Source: Spirosoma linguale DSM 74
GTDB lineage: Bacteria; Bacteroidota; Bacteroidia; Cytophagales; Spirosomataceae
NCBI GenBank assembly: GCA_000024525.1
Contig: CP001769.1
Coordinates: forward strand, 124,001-188,000
Length of the DNA stretch: 64,000 nucleotides
Direction of reading: 5' to 3'
Part shown: positions 8,897-17,689 of the stretch, one piece after another
Layout: each line of letters starts with the position of its first letter
How positions within the stretch are numbered: position 1 is the stretch's first letter
Made by a program: the position numbers and the translations under genes
The notes under the pieces: model-generated
Database searches by the model: none
What the model was told of the DNA's origin: nothing
Seen by the model: the letters and a program-made list of their open reading frames with translations, nothing else

Positions 8897-10030
8897 CTAA
8901 TGCTTCGGTGGGCCGGGCCGTTCGAGCAGGACCAGATCGAGCTGGCTTACTTTGGCAAAATTGGGTCCGCCGGATGGTATCTGCGGGTATACGTGGTCCT
9001 GATAAGGGTGCGCCGACCGGAAGAAATCCTCGAAAATGCCCGGTGTCAGCATTCCCACAAAACGGGTGTAGTTGCGCCGAAGCTGATACGCGTGAATGGC
9101 CCCGGCAGGTACGGCCACGTAATCGCCCGGATAAATGTCGAGCAGGGATTTGTTCAGCCACATGCTCATCATCCCATCGACGCAGCAAAACATTTCGGTA
9201 TGCTCCCGGTGGTAGTGTTTGCCGATCATATCCCCGGCGGGGCCTTCGGTCATAACCATCAGCAGCTTACCGTTTGTGCTGGCGTTATCACTCATGATGC
9301 TGAACAGTTGATCGCCCAGGGTGTAGCGGTCACCTTCGCCAGCGGCCAACACATAAGGTACTACGGTGTTGGGTACGGTGCTGTTCGTGACCGGCTGGAA
9401 CGCCTGCCCGTTGAGGGGCTTTCCATCAAACTGCACATCGGCTACCTGTTCGGCTTTCTTCAGACTGTCGGCATCCAGTTCCGTAATGGCATCGCCGGGC
9501 TGCACATAGCCTGCGTAAGGGGTTCCGAGGGCTTTATACAGCGCGCTCAGTTGCGGGCCACTGCTAATCGAAATCAGTTGCGTGTGGTGTGAGTTCGTTC
9601 GGAACGCATGTGAAACAGCGGGGGGGATGCTGGCAAAATCACCTTTCCCAAGCCGGTAGGTTTGCCCATCCAGCCAAAGCTCAACTTCACCGTCGACAAC
9701 AAAAAGGGCCTCGTGCGTTGTGTGGTGAATGTGAGAAGGCATGGTCGCGCCTTTACCACCCGTTATAACCGTCCATTCATACAAATCGCCGGTGTCGACA
9801 CCGCGCGCCGTCAGGTTCACGACCAGGCTGCCCACCAGATAGCGTTCGCCATCGCCACTGCGAATAAAATAAGGAATTTTTTGGCCGGGTAATTCACCTT
9901 TTGGCTCAATGGCCTGAATGCCTTCGAGGCCACCCAGCATCTCGGCCCCTTTTTGTAACGTTTCGGTATCTGCTATGGAGGAATAGACCTGCGAGGGCGA
10001 AGATTGATTTGTGTTTGTGGACATTTCCAT
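8897..10030 (-). CDS. Bicupin dioxygenase, quercetin 2,3-dioxygenase-like
   Basis: Two cupin barrels are visible. The first has the metal-binding cluster HIHHTTHEAL (about residues 100-110) and a second motif around PPAVSHAF. The second has KHYHREHTEMF (about residue 270) and PAGAIHAYQL. This arrangement matches metal-dependent quercetinases, which open the flavonol ring, but related bicupins act on other substrates. I choose ATG 10030 (MEMSTNTNQ) or ATG 10024; the longer TTG start at 10063 is less likely. There is no signal peptide, so it should be cytoplasmic. It is divergent from the aldo/keto reductase gene across a 139-bp gap. Family is fairly sure; substrate is not. Confidence 0.82.
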   Translation of the reverse strand: MEMSTNTNQSSPSQVYSSIADTETLQKGAEMLGGLEGIQAIEPKGELPGQKIPYFIRSGDGERYLVGSLVVNLTARGVDTGDLYEWTVITGGKGATMPSHIHHTTHEALFVVDGEVELWLDGQTYRLGKGDFASIPPAVSHAFRTNSHHTQLISISSGPQLSALYKALGTPYAGYVQPGDAITELDADSLKKAEQVADVQFDGKPLNGQAFQPVTNSTVPNTVVPYVLAAGEGDRYTLGDQLFSIMSDNASTNGKLLMVMTEGPAGDMIGKHYHREHTEMFCCVDGMMSMWLNKSLLDIYPGDYVAVPAGAIHAYQLRRNYTRFVGMLTPGIFEDFFRSAHPYQDHVYPQIPSGGPNFAKVSQLDLVLLERPGPPKH

Positions 10031-10169
10031 GAACAAGTAGGGATTGGGCTTGATAAACCACAAGGTTAACGAAATAGACGGGTATAAAAAAGCGTCACGA
10101 ACCCGGCTAAAGAATAAACTATGCCTGTCTTGTCCGGTTACCTTATTGAATACAGTCTACTAAATAAGT

Positions 10170-11147
10170 ATGGAATACGTTCGATTTGGAAACACCGGCC
10201 TGATGGTCTCTAAACTTTGCCTGGGCTGCATGACCTACGGTCGGCCAACAGACCGCTGGCCCTGGGCACTTGACGAAGAAAAGAGCCGCCCCTTTATTCA
10301 GAAAGCCCTCGACCTGGGTATCAACTTCTTCGACACCGCCGACGTTTACTCCGCCGGTGCCAGTGAGGAGGTAGTGGGTCGTGCCCTGCGCGATTTTGCT
10401 TCCCGCGATGAAGTGGTATTGGCCACGAAGGTGTTCAACCCGATGGGCCCCGGTCCCAACGACAGAGGGCTTTCGCGCAAGCACATCATGAGTGCCATCG
10501 ACGCCAGTCTGAAACGACTCGGTACGGACTACGTCGATCTCTACCAGATTCACCGCTGGGACGAAAACACGCCCATCGAAGAAACGATGGAAGCCCTGCA
10601 CGATGTGGTGAAAGCCGGGAAAGCCCGCTACATCGGGGCGTCGTCCATGTATGCCTGGCAGTTTGCCCAGGCGCAGTACACCGCCGATCTCAACGGCTGG
10701 ACCCGCTTTGTATCCATGCAGCCGCAATACAATCTGGTTTATCGCGAAGAAGAGCGCGAGATGCTGCCCTTTTGCCGGAATCAGAACATTGCCGTCATTC
10801 CCTGGTCGCCACTGGCGCGGGGATTGCTGACGGGCAAACGTACGAAAGAACGCAACGAGACAGAACGCGCCAAAACAGATGCGTTCGGCAAATCGTTGTA
10901 CACCCGCGACGACGATTTCGCTATTGCTGATCTGGTAACGAAGATGGGCAGCGAGAGGGGTATTCCGGCCACCCAGATTGCGCTGGCCTGGTTGTTTTCC
11001 AAACCGGTTATTACGGCCCCAATTATCGGAGCCAGTAAACCTGGCCATCTGGAAGATGCCGTTGGTGCCCTCACCGTGACGCTGTCGGACGACGAAATCC
11101 GGCAGTTGGAAGACGCCTATCAGCCCCATCCGGTGGCCGGAATTTAA
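10170..11147 (+). CDS. Aldo/keto reductase
   Basis: This NAD(P)H-dependent aldo/keto reductase should be a cytoplasmic TIM barrel. The catalytic set is present: Asp and Tyr in FFDTADVYSAGASEEVVGRA, Lys in VVLATKVFNPMG, and His in LYQIHRWDENTPIEE. The C-terminal cofactor-binding loop is seen at APIIGASKPGHLEDAV. Length is 325 residues, the normal size. It resembles the YajO/YghZ-type subgroup that has the SRKHIMSAIDASLKRLGTDY stretch. It lies 46 bp upstream of the PaoA-like gene on the same strand, so it may share a role in carbonyl compound turnover; that link is an inference. Confidence 0.92.
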   Translation: MEYVRFGNTGLMVSKLCLGCMTYGRPTDRWPWALDEEKSRPFIQKALDLGINFFDTADVYSAGASEEVVGRALRDFASRDEVVLATKVFNPMGPGPNDRGLSRKHIMSAIDASLKRLGTDYVDLYQIHRWDENTPIEETMEALHDVVKAGKARYIGASSMYAWQFAQAQYTADLNGWTRFVSMQPQYNLVYREEEREMLPFCRNQNIAVIPWSPLARGLLTGKRTKERNETERAKTDAFGKSLYTRDDDFAIADLVTKMGSERGIPATQIALAWLFSKPVITAPIIGASKPGHLEDAVGALTVTLSDDEIRQLEDAYQPHPVAGI

Positions 11148-11193
11148 GCGAATACACGCAACACACGACTCGACAAACAACTCAACGCGTACG

Positions 11194-11838
11194 ATGACGA
11201 ATCAGGATAACAAGGAGGAGCAGGCAGAAAACTCAGGGTCATCGCGCCGGGGCTTTCTGAAGCAATCCGCTGCGCTGGGCGCTTTTGCCATGACGCCCCC
11301 CTCCGCTGTGAAGGCGGTGGATACGGGCCTGCACGAAAAGATTGCGACCGCCTTCGAGCAGATGCCCCTTCAGGTTGAAATCAATGGAACGTTGCAACGG
11401 CTTAAAATTGAACCCCGCGTAACGCTGCTCGACTTGCTGCGCGAGCAACTCAACCTCACCGGCACCAAAAAAGGCTGTGACCTCGGTCAGTGTGGAGCCT
11501 GTACCGTACACGTCGACGGCCAGCGGGTCAATGCCTGCCTGACGCTGGCCATGACCACCGAAGGCTGTAAGGTGACCACCATCGAAGGGTTGGCTCCGGC
11601 CGGACCCGATGGGCCGTTGCACCCCATGCAGGAAGCATTTATTAAACACGACGGCTTTCAGTGCGGCTATTGCACGCCCGGCCAGATTATGTCGGCGGTG
11701 GCCTGTATTCGCGAAGGACATGCCGATAACCCCGACGAAATTCGGGAATATATGAGCGGTAACATCTGCCGCTGTGGCGCATACTCGAACATTGTCGATG
11801 CTATTATGGACGTAAAAAAGGGAGGTCAGAAAGTATGA
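11194..11838 (+). CDS. paoA: PaoA-like [2Fe-2S] subunit of periplasmic aldehyde oxidoreductase, Tat-exported
   Basis: This is the iron-sulphur electron-transfer subunit of a xanthine-oxidase-family enzyme. A twin-arginine signal (SSRRGFLKQSAALGAFAM) lies near residues 10-30. Next comes a plant-ferredoxin-type cluster (GCDLGQCGACTVHVDG with a later Cys) and the all-helical second cluster domain (CGYCTPGQIMS, GNICRCGAY). The Tat signal on only the small subunit matches E. coli PaoABC, where the folded trimer is exported together. Its last codons overlap the next gene (ATGA at 11835), so the subunits are translationally coupled. The symbol is by similarity of layout and motifs. Confidence 0.9.
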   Translation: MTNQDNKEEQAENSGSSRRGFLKQSAALGAFAMTPPSAVKAVDTGLHEKIATAFEQMPLQVEINGTLQRLKIEPRVTLLDLLREQLNLTGTKKGCDLGQCGACTVHVDGQRVNACLTLAMTTEGCKVTTIEGLAPAGPDGPLHPMQEAFIKHDGFQCGYCTPGQIMSAVACIREGHADNPDEIREYMSGNICRCGAYSNIVDAIMDVKKGGQKV

Positions 11839-12848
11839 ACCAGTTTCAGTACATACGGGTCACGACCCCCAAAGCGGCCGTAGCGGCTGTGACGAAAGAC
11901 AACAACAGCCTGTTTCTGGCCGGAGGTACCAATCTCATCGACCTGATGAAACGAAACGTGATGTCGCCCGAGAAACTGGTTGACATCAACAAACTACCCC
12001 TCAACACCATTGAGAAAACCGCCACCGGTCTGCGCATTGGTGCGCTGGCGAAGAATACCGCCGTTGCGGAGCACGAGCTGGTCAGGAAAAACTTCCCGCT
12101 GCTATCGATGGCGCTGAACGCCGGAGCCTCGCCCCAGTTGCGCAACATGGCGACCGTGGGCGGCAACATGATGCAGCGCACCCGCTGCGGCTATTTTTAC
12201 GATACGGCCATGCCCTGCAACAAACGCGAACCGGGCGGCGGCTGCGGAGCCATCGGCGGTTACAACCGGATGCACGCCATTTTTGGAACAGAATCGTCAG
12301 ACCGTTTGTCGAAATGCATCGCCGTACACCCCAGCGACATGTGCATTGCGCTCGTAGCCCTTGACGCTACGGTGCTGGTGTCGGGTCCGAAAGGTGAGCG
12401 ACGGATTCCGTTCATCGACTTCCACCGGCTTCCCGGCGATGCACCCGAAAAAGACAACACGCTTCAGAAAGGCGAGCTGATCATGGCTGTCGATCTGCCA
12501 ACCAACTCGTTTGCTGAAAATTCACATTACCTGAAAGTGCGCGACAGAGCGTCGTACGCCTTCGCGCTGGTATCGGTCGGGGTGGCTCTGAACTTGAAAG
12601 GCAACCGTGCGACGGGCCGTACGATTCAGGAGGCCCGGCTGGCGATGGGGGGCGTTGCGCATAAACCCTGGCGTCTGACCGAAGTAGAGCAGTTTTTGAG
12701 AGGTAAACCCGCTACGGAGGCTACGTTCCGCCAGGCGGCAGATGTTGCCATGAAAGGGGCCAAAGGCTACGGTGAGAATGATTTCAAACTGACGATGGCC
12801 CCCAATACACTGATCGACGCCCTTAAAACGGCCGCTAAAAACGCCTGA
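11835..12848 (+). CDS. paoB: PaoB-like FAD-binding subunit with extra [4Fe-4S] cysteines
   Basis: This is the FAD subunit of the molybdenum aldehyde oxidoreductase. The PCMH-type FAD site is seen at LFLAGGTNLIDLM and ATVGGNMMQRTRC. The insertion TRCGYFYDTAMPCNK followed by GGGCGAIGG and a later DRLSKCIAVHP supplies four cysteines. PaoB of E. coli holds a [4Fe-4S] cluster in the equivalent loop, a feature that separates this subgroup from ordinary xanthine dehydrogenase FAD subunits. Length 337 residues. It overlaps paoA by four bases and is followed after 9 bp by the large subunit. No separate signal peptide is present, in agreement with export as a complex on the PaoA signal. Confidence 0.9.
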   Translation: MNQFQYIRVTTPKAAVAAVTKDNNSLFLAGGTNLIDLMKRNVMSPEKLVDINKLPLNTIEKTATGLRIGALAKNTAVAEHELVRKNFPLLSMALNAGASPQLRNMATVGGNMMQRTRCGYFYDTAMPCNKREPGGGCGAIGGYNRMHAIFGTESSDRLSKCIAVHPSDMCIALVALDATVLVSGPKGERRIPFIDFHRLPGDAPEKDNTLQKGELIMAVDLPTNSFAENSHYLKVRDRASYAFALVSVGVALNLKGNRATGRTIQEARLAMGGVAHKPWRLTEVEQFLRGKPATEATFRQAADVAMKGAKGYGENDFKLTMAPNTLIDALKTAAKNA

Positions 12849-12857
12849 TCCAAACGG

Positions 12858-15089
12858 ATGAAGAACGACGAAAAAAGTCCAGCCATTAACCGGGTTGATG
12901 GCCGATTGAAAGTGACGGGTGGGGCAAAGTATTTCGCTGAGTTCGAGATTCCGGGAACAACCTACTGCGTACTGGTGACCAGTACCATTGCCAGAGGGAG
13001 CATTGCCAGCATGGAGACCAAAAAGGCAGAAGGTGCCCCCGGTGTGCTGGCGGTATTTACGAACCTGAACCTGCCTAAAATTCCGGGATTGAACACGCCC
13101 GAGGGTAATAACGCCAAGAAACCGTCGGGTGGTGAAACGTACCGGATGCTTACTGATAAGAAGATTCTGTTTGCTGGTCAGCCCATCGCGATGGTCATTG
13201 CCGATACGCTGGAACGGGCCCAGTATGCCGCTACGCTGGTTAAAACAACATATAGCAAACAGCCGCACCAGACCGATCTGGAGAAACATAAGGCTAAAGG
13301 GGTAATGCCCCAGGGCGAACGAAACGCCGATTACAAACGGGGAAATCCGGATACGTACAAAACGGCCCCGGTGGTGCTGGAAGCCAGCTACACGCTGCCC
13401 ATTGAGGTGCACAACCCCATGGAACTGCACGGTATTCTGGTAAATTGGACTGCCGACGATCAGGTAATGATCTACGCCAAAACGCAGGGGGTGCAAATGA
13501 CGCAGAAAGCGGTGGCGAAGGCATTTAAGCTGGATGAAAAGAACGTGCATGTTCACACCGAATTTATGGGGGGTGGCTTTGGCATGGGACTTAAAACCTG
13601 GCCGCAGGAGATTGCCGTGGTGGCAGCCGCCAAAAAACTCCGCAAACCCGTAAAACTGGTCGTTTCCCGCGATCAGATGTTTACTATGGTGGGCCACCGG
13701 CCGTATACAACGCAAACCATTTCCATGGGCGCGGATAAAGCGGGTAAGCTGGTGGGTATCGTGCACGAAGCCACTGCCGAAACGGCCAGTTACGAAGACT
13801 TTACGGAATCTACGGTGGGCATGACGAAGTTTATTTACAACTGCCCGAACGTTAGCACGACCTACCGGATTGTGCCGCTGGATCGGGGTGTGCCCATCTG
13901 GATGCGGGGTCCCGGTGAGGCCACGGGTGCGTTTGCGCTGGAATCGGCCATGGACGAAATGGCCGCTAAACTGAACCTCGACCCCATTGAGTTTCGGCTA
14001 CGTAATTATGCCGAAACGGACCCGGAGAAAAACCGGCCTTTTTCGAGCAAACACCTCAAAGAAGCTTACCAGTTGGGAGCGGATAAAATTGGCTGGTCGA
14101 AACGAAAGAATGAGCCGGGTGCTCTTCGCGACGGCGAATGGCTGATTGGTTACGGCATGAGTTCCGGTACGTTCAATGCCAGCCGGGGGCAGGCTTCCGC
14201 CAAAGTCATTCTGAATCAGGACGGGTCGCTGGTGATACAGAGTGCCGTCACGGACATCGGGCCGGGTACGGGAACGGCCATGGTTTCCATCGCTCACGAC
14301 GTGCTTGGGATTCCGGTCGGCCGCATCAAATTCGAAATGGGGGATACAACCCTGCCTAAGGCCCCCACACAGGGCGGCTCAACCATCACCTCCACGGTGG
14401 GTTCGGCTGTGTATGACACCTGCGCTGCCCTGAAAACATCATTGGCTGCGCTGGCTATTGCACAGGGCAACTCGCCGTTTTCGGGAAGTAAAGCGGAGGA
14501 CCTGGTTTTTGAAGACGGTATGATTCAACTCAAAGGCGATCGAAAAAAGAAGCTCCCTGTGGGCGACGTGCTGAAAGCCAACAACCTGCTAACATTGGAC
14601 AGAGCGCTGGATTCAAAGGGAGGACCCGAACAGGAGACCTATTCTATGTATTCGTTTTCGGTTCACTTTGCCGAAGTCCGGGTCAATCCGATTACGGGTG
14701 TGGTGCGGGTGAGTAACGCCGTTAGTGTAGCTGATTCGGGGCGGATTGTCAGCCCGAAAACGGCGGCCAGTCAAATGATTGGTGGGGTTACGGGCGGTAT
14801 TGGCATGGCCCTGACCGAAGAAGCCGTACTAGACCATCGGTTCGGTCGCCTGGTGAATAACAACCTGGCTGATTACCACGTACCTGTGAGCGCCGACGTG
14901 CCCCACATCGACACAATTTTCATCGACAAACCCGATCCCTACATTAACCCGATGGGAGCCAAAGGCATGGGCGAGATTGCCCTGATCGGCTTTGCTGCGG
15001 CCGTAGCCAATGCCGTTTACAACGCCACCGGACAGCGCATCCGCGATCTGCCCATCACACCCGATAAAGTGATAAAGCGCGTGGTTTAG
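12858..15089 (+). CDS. paoC: PaoC-like molybdopterin-binding large subunit of aldehyde oxidoreductase
   Basis: This is the catalytic subunit carrying the molybdenum-cytosine-dinucleotide cofactor; it oxidises aldehydes to acids in the periplasm in the E. coli relative. Seen are the N-terminal hammerhead (RVDGRLKVTGGAKYFAEF), the cofactor-binding glycine stretch EFMGGGFGMGLKTWPQE, IWMRGPGEATGAFALES, and near the C-terminus GAKGMGEIALIGFAAAVANA. The Glu of that last motif matches the catalytic base of the family. Length is 743 residues. The insertion and maturation factor (PaoD/XdhC) that normally accompanies these genes is not in the window. The aldo/keto reductase gene immediately upstream suggests a common carbonyl substrate, but that is an inference. 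Confidence 0.91.
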   Translation: MKNDEKSPAINRVDGRLKVTGGAKYFAEFEIPGTTYCVLVTSTIARGSIASMETKKAEGAPGVLAVFTNLNLPKIPGLNTPEGNNAKKPSGGETYRMLTDKKILFAGQPIAMVIADTLERAQYAATLVKTTYSKQPHQTDLEKHKAKGVMPQGERNADYKRGNPDTYKTAPVVLEASYTLPIEVHNPMELHGILVNWTADDQVMIYAKTQGVQMTQKAVAKAFKLDEKNVHVHTEFMGGGFGMGLKTWPQEIAVVAAAKKLRKPVKLVVSRDQMFTMVGHRPYTTQTISMGADKAGKLVGIVHEATAETASYEDFTESTVGMTKFIYNCPNVSTTYRIVPLDRGVPIWMRGPGEATGAFALESAMDEMAAKLNLDPIEFRLRNYAETDPEKNRPFSSKHLKEAYQLGADKIGWSKRKNEPGALRDGEWLIGYGMSSGTFNASRGQASAKVILNQDGSLVIQSAVTDIGPGTGTAMVSIAHDVLGIPVGRIKFEMGDTTLPKAPTQGGSTITSTVGSAVYDTCAALKTSLAALAIAQGNSPFSGSKAEDLVFEDGMIQLKGDRKKKLPVGDVLKANNLLTLDRALDSKGGPEQETYSMYSFSVHFAEVRVNPITGVVRVSNAVSVADSGRIVSPKTAASQMIGGVTGGIGMALTEEAVLDHRFGRLVNNNLADYHVPVSADVPHIDTIFIDKPDPYINPMGAKGMGEIALIGFAAAVANAVYNATGQRIRDLPITPDKVIKRVV

Positions 15090-15255
15090 CCGAAGGGCTA
15101 CGAGCTTTACTTGGGCTACCAGGAAGAACTGGTCCTTACAATAAGGTTGGTATTTTTTATGCTTTTCGAAAACAATAAAACTAGACAAAGTCTTGTTTTT
15201 AACGTGTTTTTAATCTCCAACGCTAACCCAATTATTACTTAAAACTCGACCCCTT

Positions 15256-16269
15256 ATGAATCTCAAATCAATTCAGTTCAGCCGTAAAACGTCTGGTATC
15301 TTAGCCTCCCTTCTGGTTGGTTTTTCATTGACACTTATGTCTTGTAATGACGATGACAACCCAAATACAACGCCCACGCCAGGTTCGTCGACCATCACCG
15401 ATCTGGTCGTTGCCAGCGACCAGTTTACGTTTCTCGAAGCAGCTGTTGTGAAAGCGGGTCTGACCACTACCTTATCGGGGACCGGTCCTTTCACCGTTTT
15501 TGCTCCAACGGATGATGCGTTCCGGGCGGCCGGTTTTGCCGATGCTGCGGCCGTGAGTGCCGCGCCGGATACCACGTTGCGCCGGATCTTGTTGTACCAT
15601 GTTGTGGGTGGGTCGTACCCGGCGTCGGCTATTCCCGCTGGTCAGACAGCCTTGCCTACGTCGCTGAGTGTAAACGGCACAACGTATGTTAGTAAGGCGA
15701 CTTCTACCAGCGGAACGGGTGTGTCTGTAAACGGTGCGCGGGTCATTACGGCCGATGTACAGGCAACGAACGGTGTTGTTCATGCTATCGACCGGGTGCT
15801 TATGCCCCCAACCGGTAACGTGCTTCAGGTAGCTCAGGCCGATACATCCCTGAGTTTGCTGGGTGCAGCCGTAGCCCGTGGCGGTGCCGCTGTGGTAACG
15901 GCCCTGTCGGGTGCAACGCCATTGACCGTTTTTGCCCCAACCAATGCCGCTTTCCGGGCAACGCCATACAACACGGTGGCCGCCATCAATGCGGCTCCGG
16001 CGGCTGCCCTAACGGCTATTTTGACAAATCACGTAGTTGTTAATCCTGGCCGTGCGTTCTCGCCCACGATTGTGAACGGCCCCATCACCACCTTCGGTAC
16101 CGGCAGCGTAACGGCTACCGTGGGCAGTGGGAACGCCTTAACGTTGCTGAGTCCGGGTAACGGTGGCCAGGTATCTACCGTATTGCAGAATACAACGGGT
16201 GTTCAAAATCGGGATATCACCGCAACCAACGGCGTTATTCACAAAATTGACCGGGTATTGTTACCGTAG
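15256..16269 (+). CDS. Lipoprotein with two fasciclin (FAS1) domains
   Basis: A lipoprotein signal ends at Cys30 (SLTLMSC), followed by an acidic, low-complexity linker (NDDDNPNTTPTPGSS). Two FAS1 repeats follow, about residues 47-185 and 190-337. Each shows the fasciclin marks: FTVFAPTDDAFRA with ATNGVVHAIDRVLMP in the first, and LTVFAPTNAAFRA with ATNGVIHKIDRVLLP in the second. FAS1 domains mediate adhesion or matrix contacts at the cell surface; no enzymatic role is expected. The gene is monocistronic, with an AT-rich leader upstream and palindromes downstream. Confidence 0.93.
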   Translation: MNLKSIQFSRKTSGILASLLVGFSLTLMSCNDDDNPNTTPTPGSSTITDLVVASDQFTFLEAAVVKAGLTTTLSGTGPFTVFAPTDDAFRAAGFADAAAVSAAPDTTLRRILLYHVVGGSYPASAIPAGQTALPTSLSVNGTTYVSKATSTSGTGVSVNGARVITADVQATNGVVHAIDRVLMPPTGNVLQVAQADTSLSLLGAAVARGGAAVVTALSGATPLTVFAPTNAAFRATPYNTVAAINAAPAAALTAILTNHVVVNPGRAFSPTIVNGPITTFGTGSVTATVGSGNALTLLSPGNGGQVSTVLQNTTGVQNRDITATNGVIHKIDRVLLP

Positions 16270-16386
16270 GTTAGTTGTCAAAGGAGTTAGTAAACACAGA
16301 GGCACAGAGTACACAGAGCGGTTTATGTAGCAAACTCTGTGGGCTTTGTGCCTCTGTGTTCAATAACTAAGGGCTGTGTAGGTGTT

Positions 16387-16514
16387 GGCGTTGGGCATAG
16401 TCTGTGACTATGTCCGGGTGTTGTCCGGTCAGAGACCGGAGTTCAATAAACAGCCTGACACGCACCGGTCGGAGACCGGATAACGCAACGACATAGTCAT
16501 AGACTATGCCGAGC
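16387..16514. repeat. Modular twin-hairpin repeat, copy B (order beta then alpha)
   Basis: Module beta (16387-16440) and module alpha (16462-16514) are related to those of copy A near 8.7 kb. Here their order is swapped, so the CATAGTC-type hairpins lie outside and the CCGGTC-type hairpins inside. Alpha matches the 53 bases of copy A except for one base; beta is more diverged (about six to ten changes). The swap shows that the modules, not the full palindrome, are the mobile or recombining units. Confidence 0.83.
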
Positions 16515-16575
16515 ATCAGAGAATAAAGCTAAAGAACACGATCCGGTTCAGCACAGTAACAAGTAGCAATGGAAA

Positions 16576-16592
16576 CAGATAAACTTTATCTG
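16576..16592. promoter_or_regulatory. Short perfect palindrome ahead of the TIM-barrel gene
   Basis: CAGATAA-ACT-TTATCTG has 7-base arms and a 3-base centre, 28 bp before the chosen ATG 16621. It could be a dimeric repressor site or a small leader hairpin. Nothing else in the window repeats it, so its role is uncertain. Confidence 0.4.
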
Positions 16593-16620
16593 GAAGGTGA
16601 ATAGATCGCTCTCCAAAGTC

Positions 16621-17502
16621 ATGGCTACAATCGACAGAAAAACGTTTCTCAACCAAATTTCTTTGCTGGCGGGCGCTTCTCTGCTGACAGGACCGGCTTT
16701 TGCCGCCGAATCGGCAACGGCTAAATCGGCGGTTAAGCTGGGCTTCGTTACCTATTTGTGGGGCAAGGACTGGGACTTGCCGACACTGATTAAGAACTGT
16801 GCGGATACCAATATCCTGGGCGTTGAACTACGCGTTGAACATGCCCACAATGTCATGCCTGAACTAAACCCGGCCCAACGGCGGGAGGTAAAAAAACGGT
16901 TCGCCGATAGTCCGGTCAAACTTGTTGGGCTGGGTACGAACCAGCAATTCGATTATATCGACCCGGATAAGTTGAAAGCCTCCATTGAACGAACAAAGGA
17001 GTTTATACGGCTCAGTGCCGATGTGGGCGGTACTGGTGTTAAAGTGAAACCTAACGCCCTGCATAAAGAGGTATCCGTAGAAAAAACAGTGAACCAGATT
17101 GGCGAATCCCTCAACGAACTCGCCCGGTACGCAGCCGACTTCGGGCAGCAGATCCGGCTGGAAGTTCACGGCGAGGAAACGCAGGAACTGCCCATGACCA
17201 AACGAATCATGGACGTGGCCACCCACCCCAACGCTACCATCTGCTGGAACTGTAACCCGCAGGATCTGAACGGTAAGGGCTTTCAGGCCAACTTCGACCT
17301 GGTAAAAGATCGCTTCGGCGCGACCTGCCACGTCCGCGAACTCGACCGGACCGATTACCCCTATCAGGACTTGCTAAATAACCTGGTGGCGATGAACTAT
17401 AAAGGCTGGGTACTTCTCGAATGCCACACCAACCCGGCCGATAAAGTAGCGCAGATGAAAGCTCAGCGAGCGGTATTCGACCGGATGATAACCAGGGGGT
17501 GA
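16621..17502 (+). CDS. Sugar phosphate isomerase/epimerase-like TIM barrel, exported
   Basis: The protein belongs to the xylose-isomerase-like TIM-barrel superfamily (AP_endonuc_2). Typical strands are seen at LGFVTYLWGKDWDL, ILGVELRVEHAHNVMP, DVGGTGVKVKPN, IRLEVHGEE, TICWNCNPQDL and GWVLLECHTNP. The charged residues of these strands form the usual metal site. I choose ATG 16621 (MATIDRKTFLNQ) over the GTG at 16597, because the hydrophobic export signal ending at AFAAE then has a normal length. The RKTFLNQ segment looks like a variant Tat signal. Members act on sugars or inositols, but the substrate here is unknown. It is followed after 187 bp by an outer-membrane receptor gene. Confidence 0.82.
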   Translation: MATIDRKTFLNQISLLAGASLLTGPAFAAESATAKSAVKLGFVTYLWGKDWDLPTLIKNCADTNILGVELRVEHAHNVMPELNPAQRREVKKRFADSPVKLVGLGTNQQFDYIDPDKLKASIERTKEFIRLSADVGGTGVKVKPNALHKEVSVEKTVNQIGESLNELARYAADFGQQIRLEVHGEETQELPMTKRIMDVATHPNATICWNCNPQDLNGKGFQANFDLVKDRFGATCHVRELDRTDYPYQDLLNNLVAMNYKGWVLLECHTNPADKVAQMKAQRAVFDRMITRG

Positions 17503-17689
17503 GGGATACAATCGACGTATGGACACTTTCTGAAATAGTCAGCTTTGTGTTATGAAATCGTGAAAGTCGCAGAACCTCCATTTATCAGAGCAACTTTTTT
17601 ATTGACCATTGGGTAATAAAGAGATGCAAACTACCTCTCTCCATCAGGCAGTATCTTGTTATACTCTGGAGATGCCGGAAATTTATATA

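Larger units (their letters stand above)
16270..16620. other. Non-coding gap with two palindromic elements and an operator-like palindrome
   Basis: The gap between the fasciclin and TIM-barrel genes contains an imperfect 26-bp inverted repeat (arms 16293-16318 and 16335-16360; ACACAGAGGCACAGAG-type), which could end the fasciclin transcript. It also holds copy B of the twin-hairpin repeat (16387-16514) and a 7-bp palindrome (16576-16592). No protein-coding frame there looks real. Confidence 0.7.

Noticed and set aside
13294..13524. Long antisense frames inside paoC, and similar long antisense frames in SusC and others
   Set aside because: They are typical shadows of GC-rich codon use on the other strand of conserved genes.
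15133..15157. Hairpin CCTTACAATAAGG followed by a T-rich stretch after paoC
   Set aside because: The stem is only 5 bp; a weak terminator is possible but the evidence is too thin for a feature.
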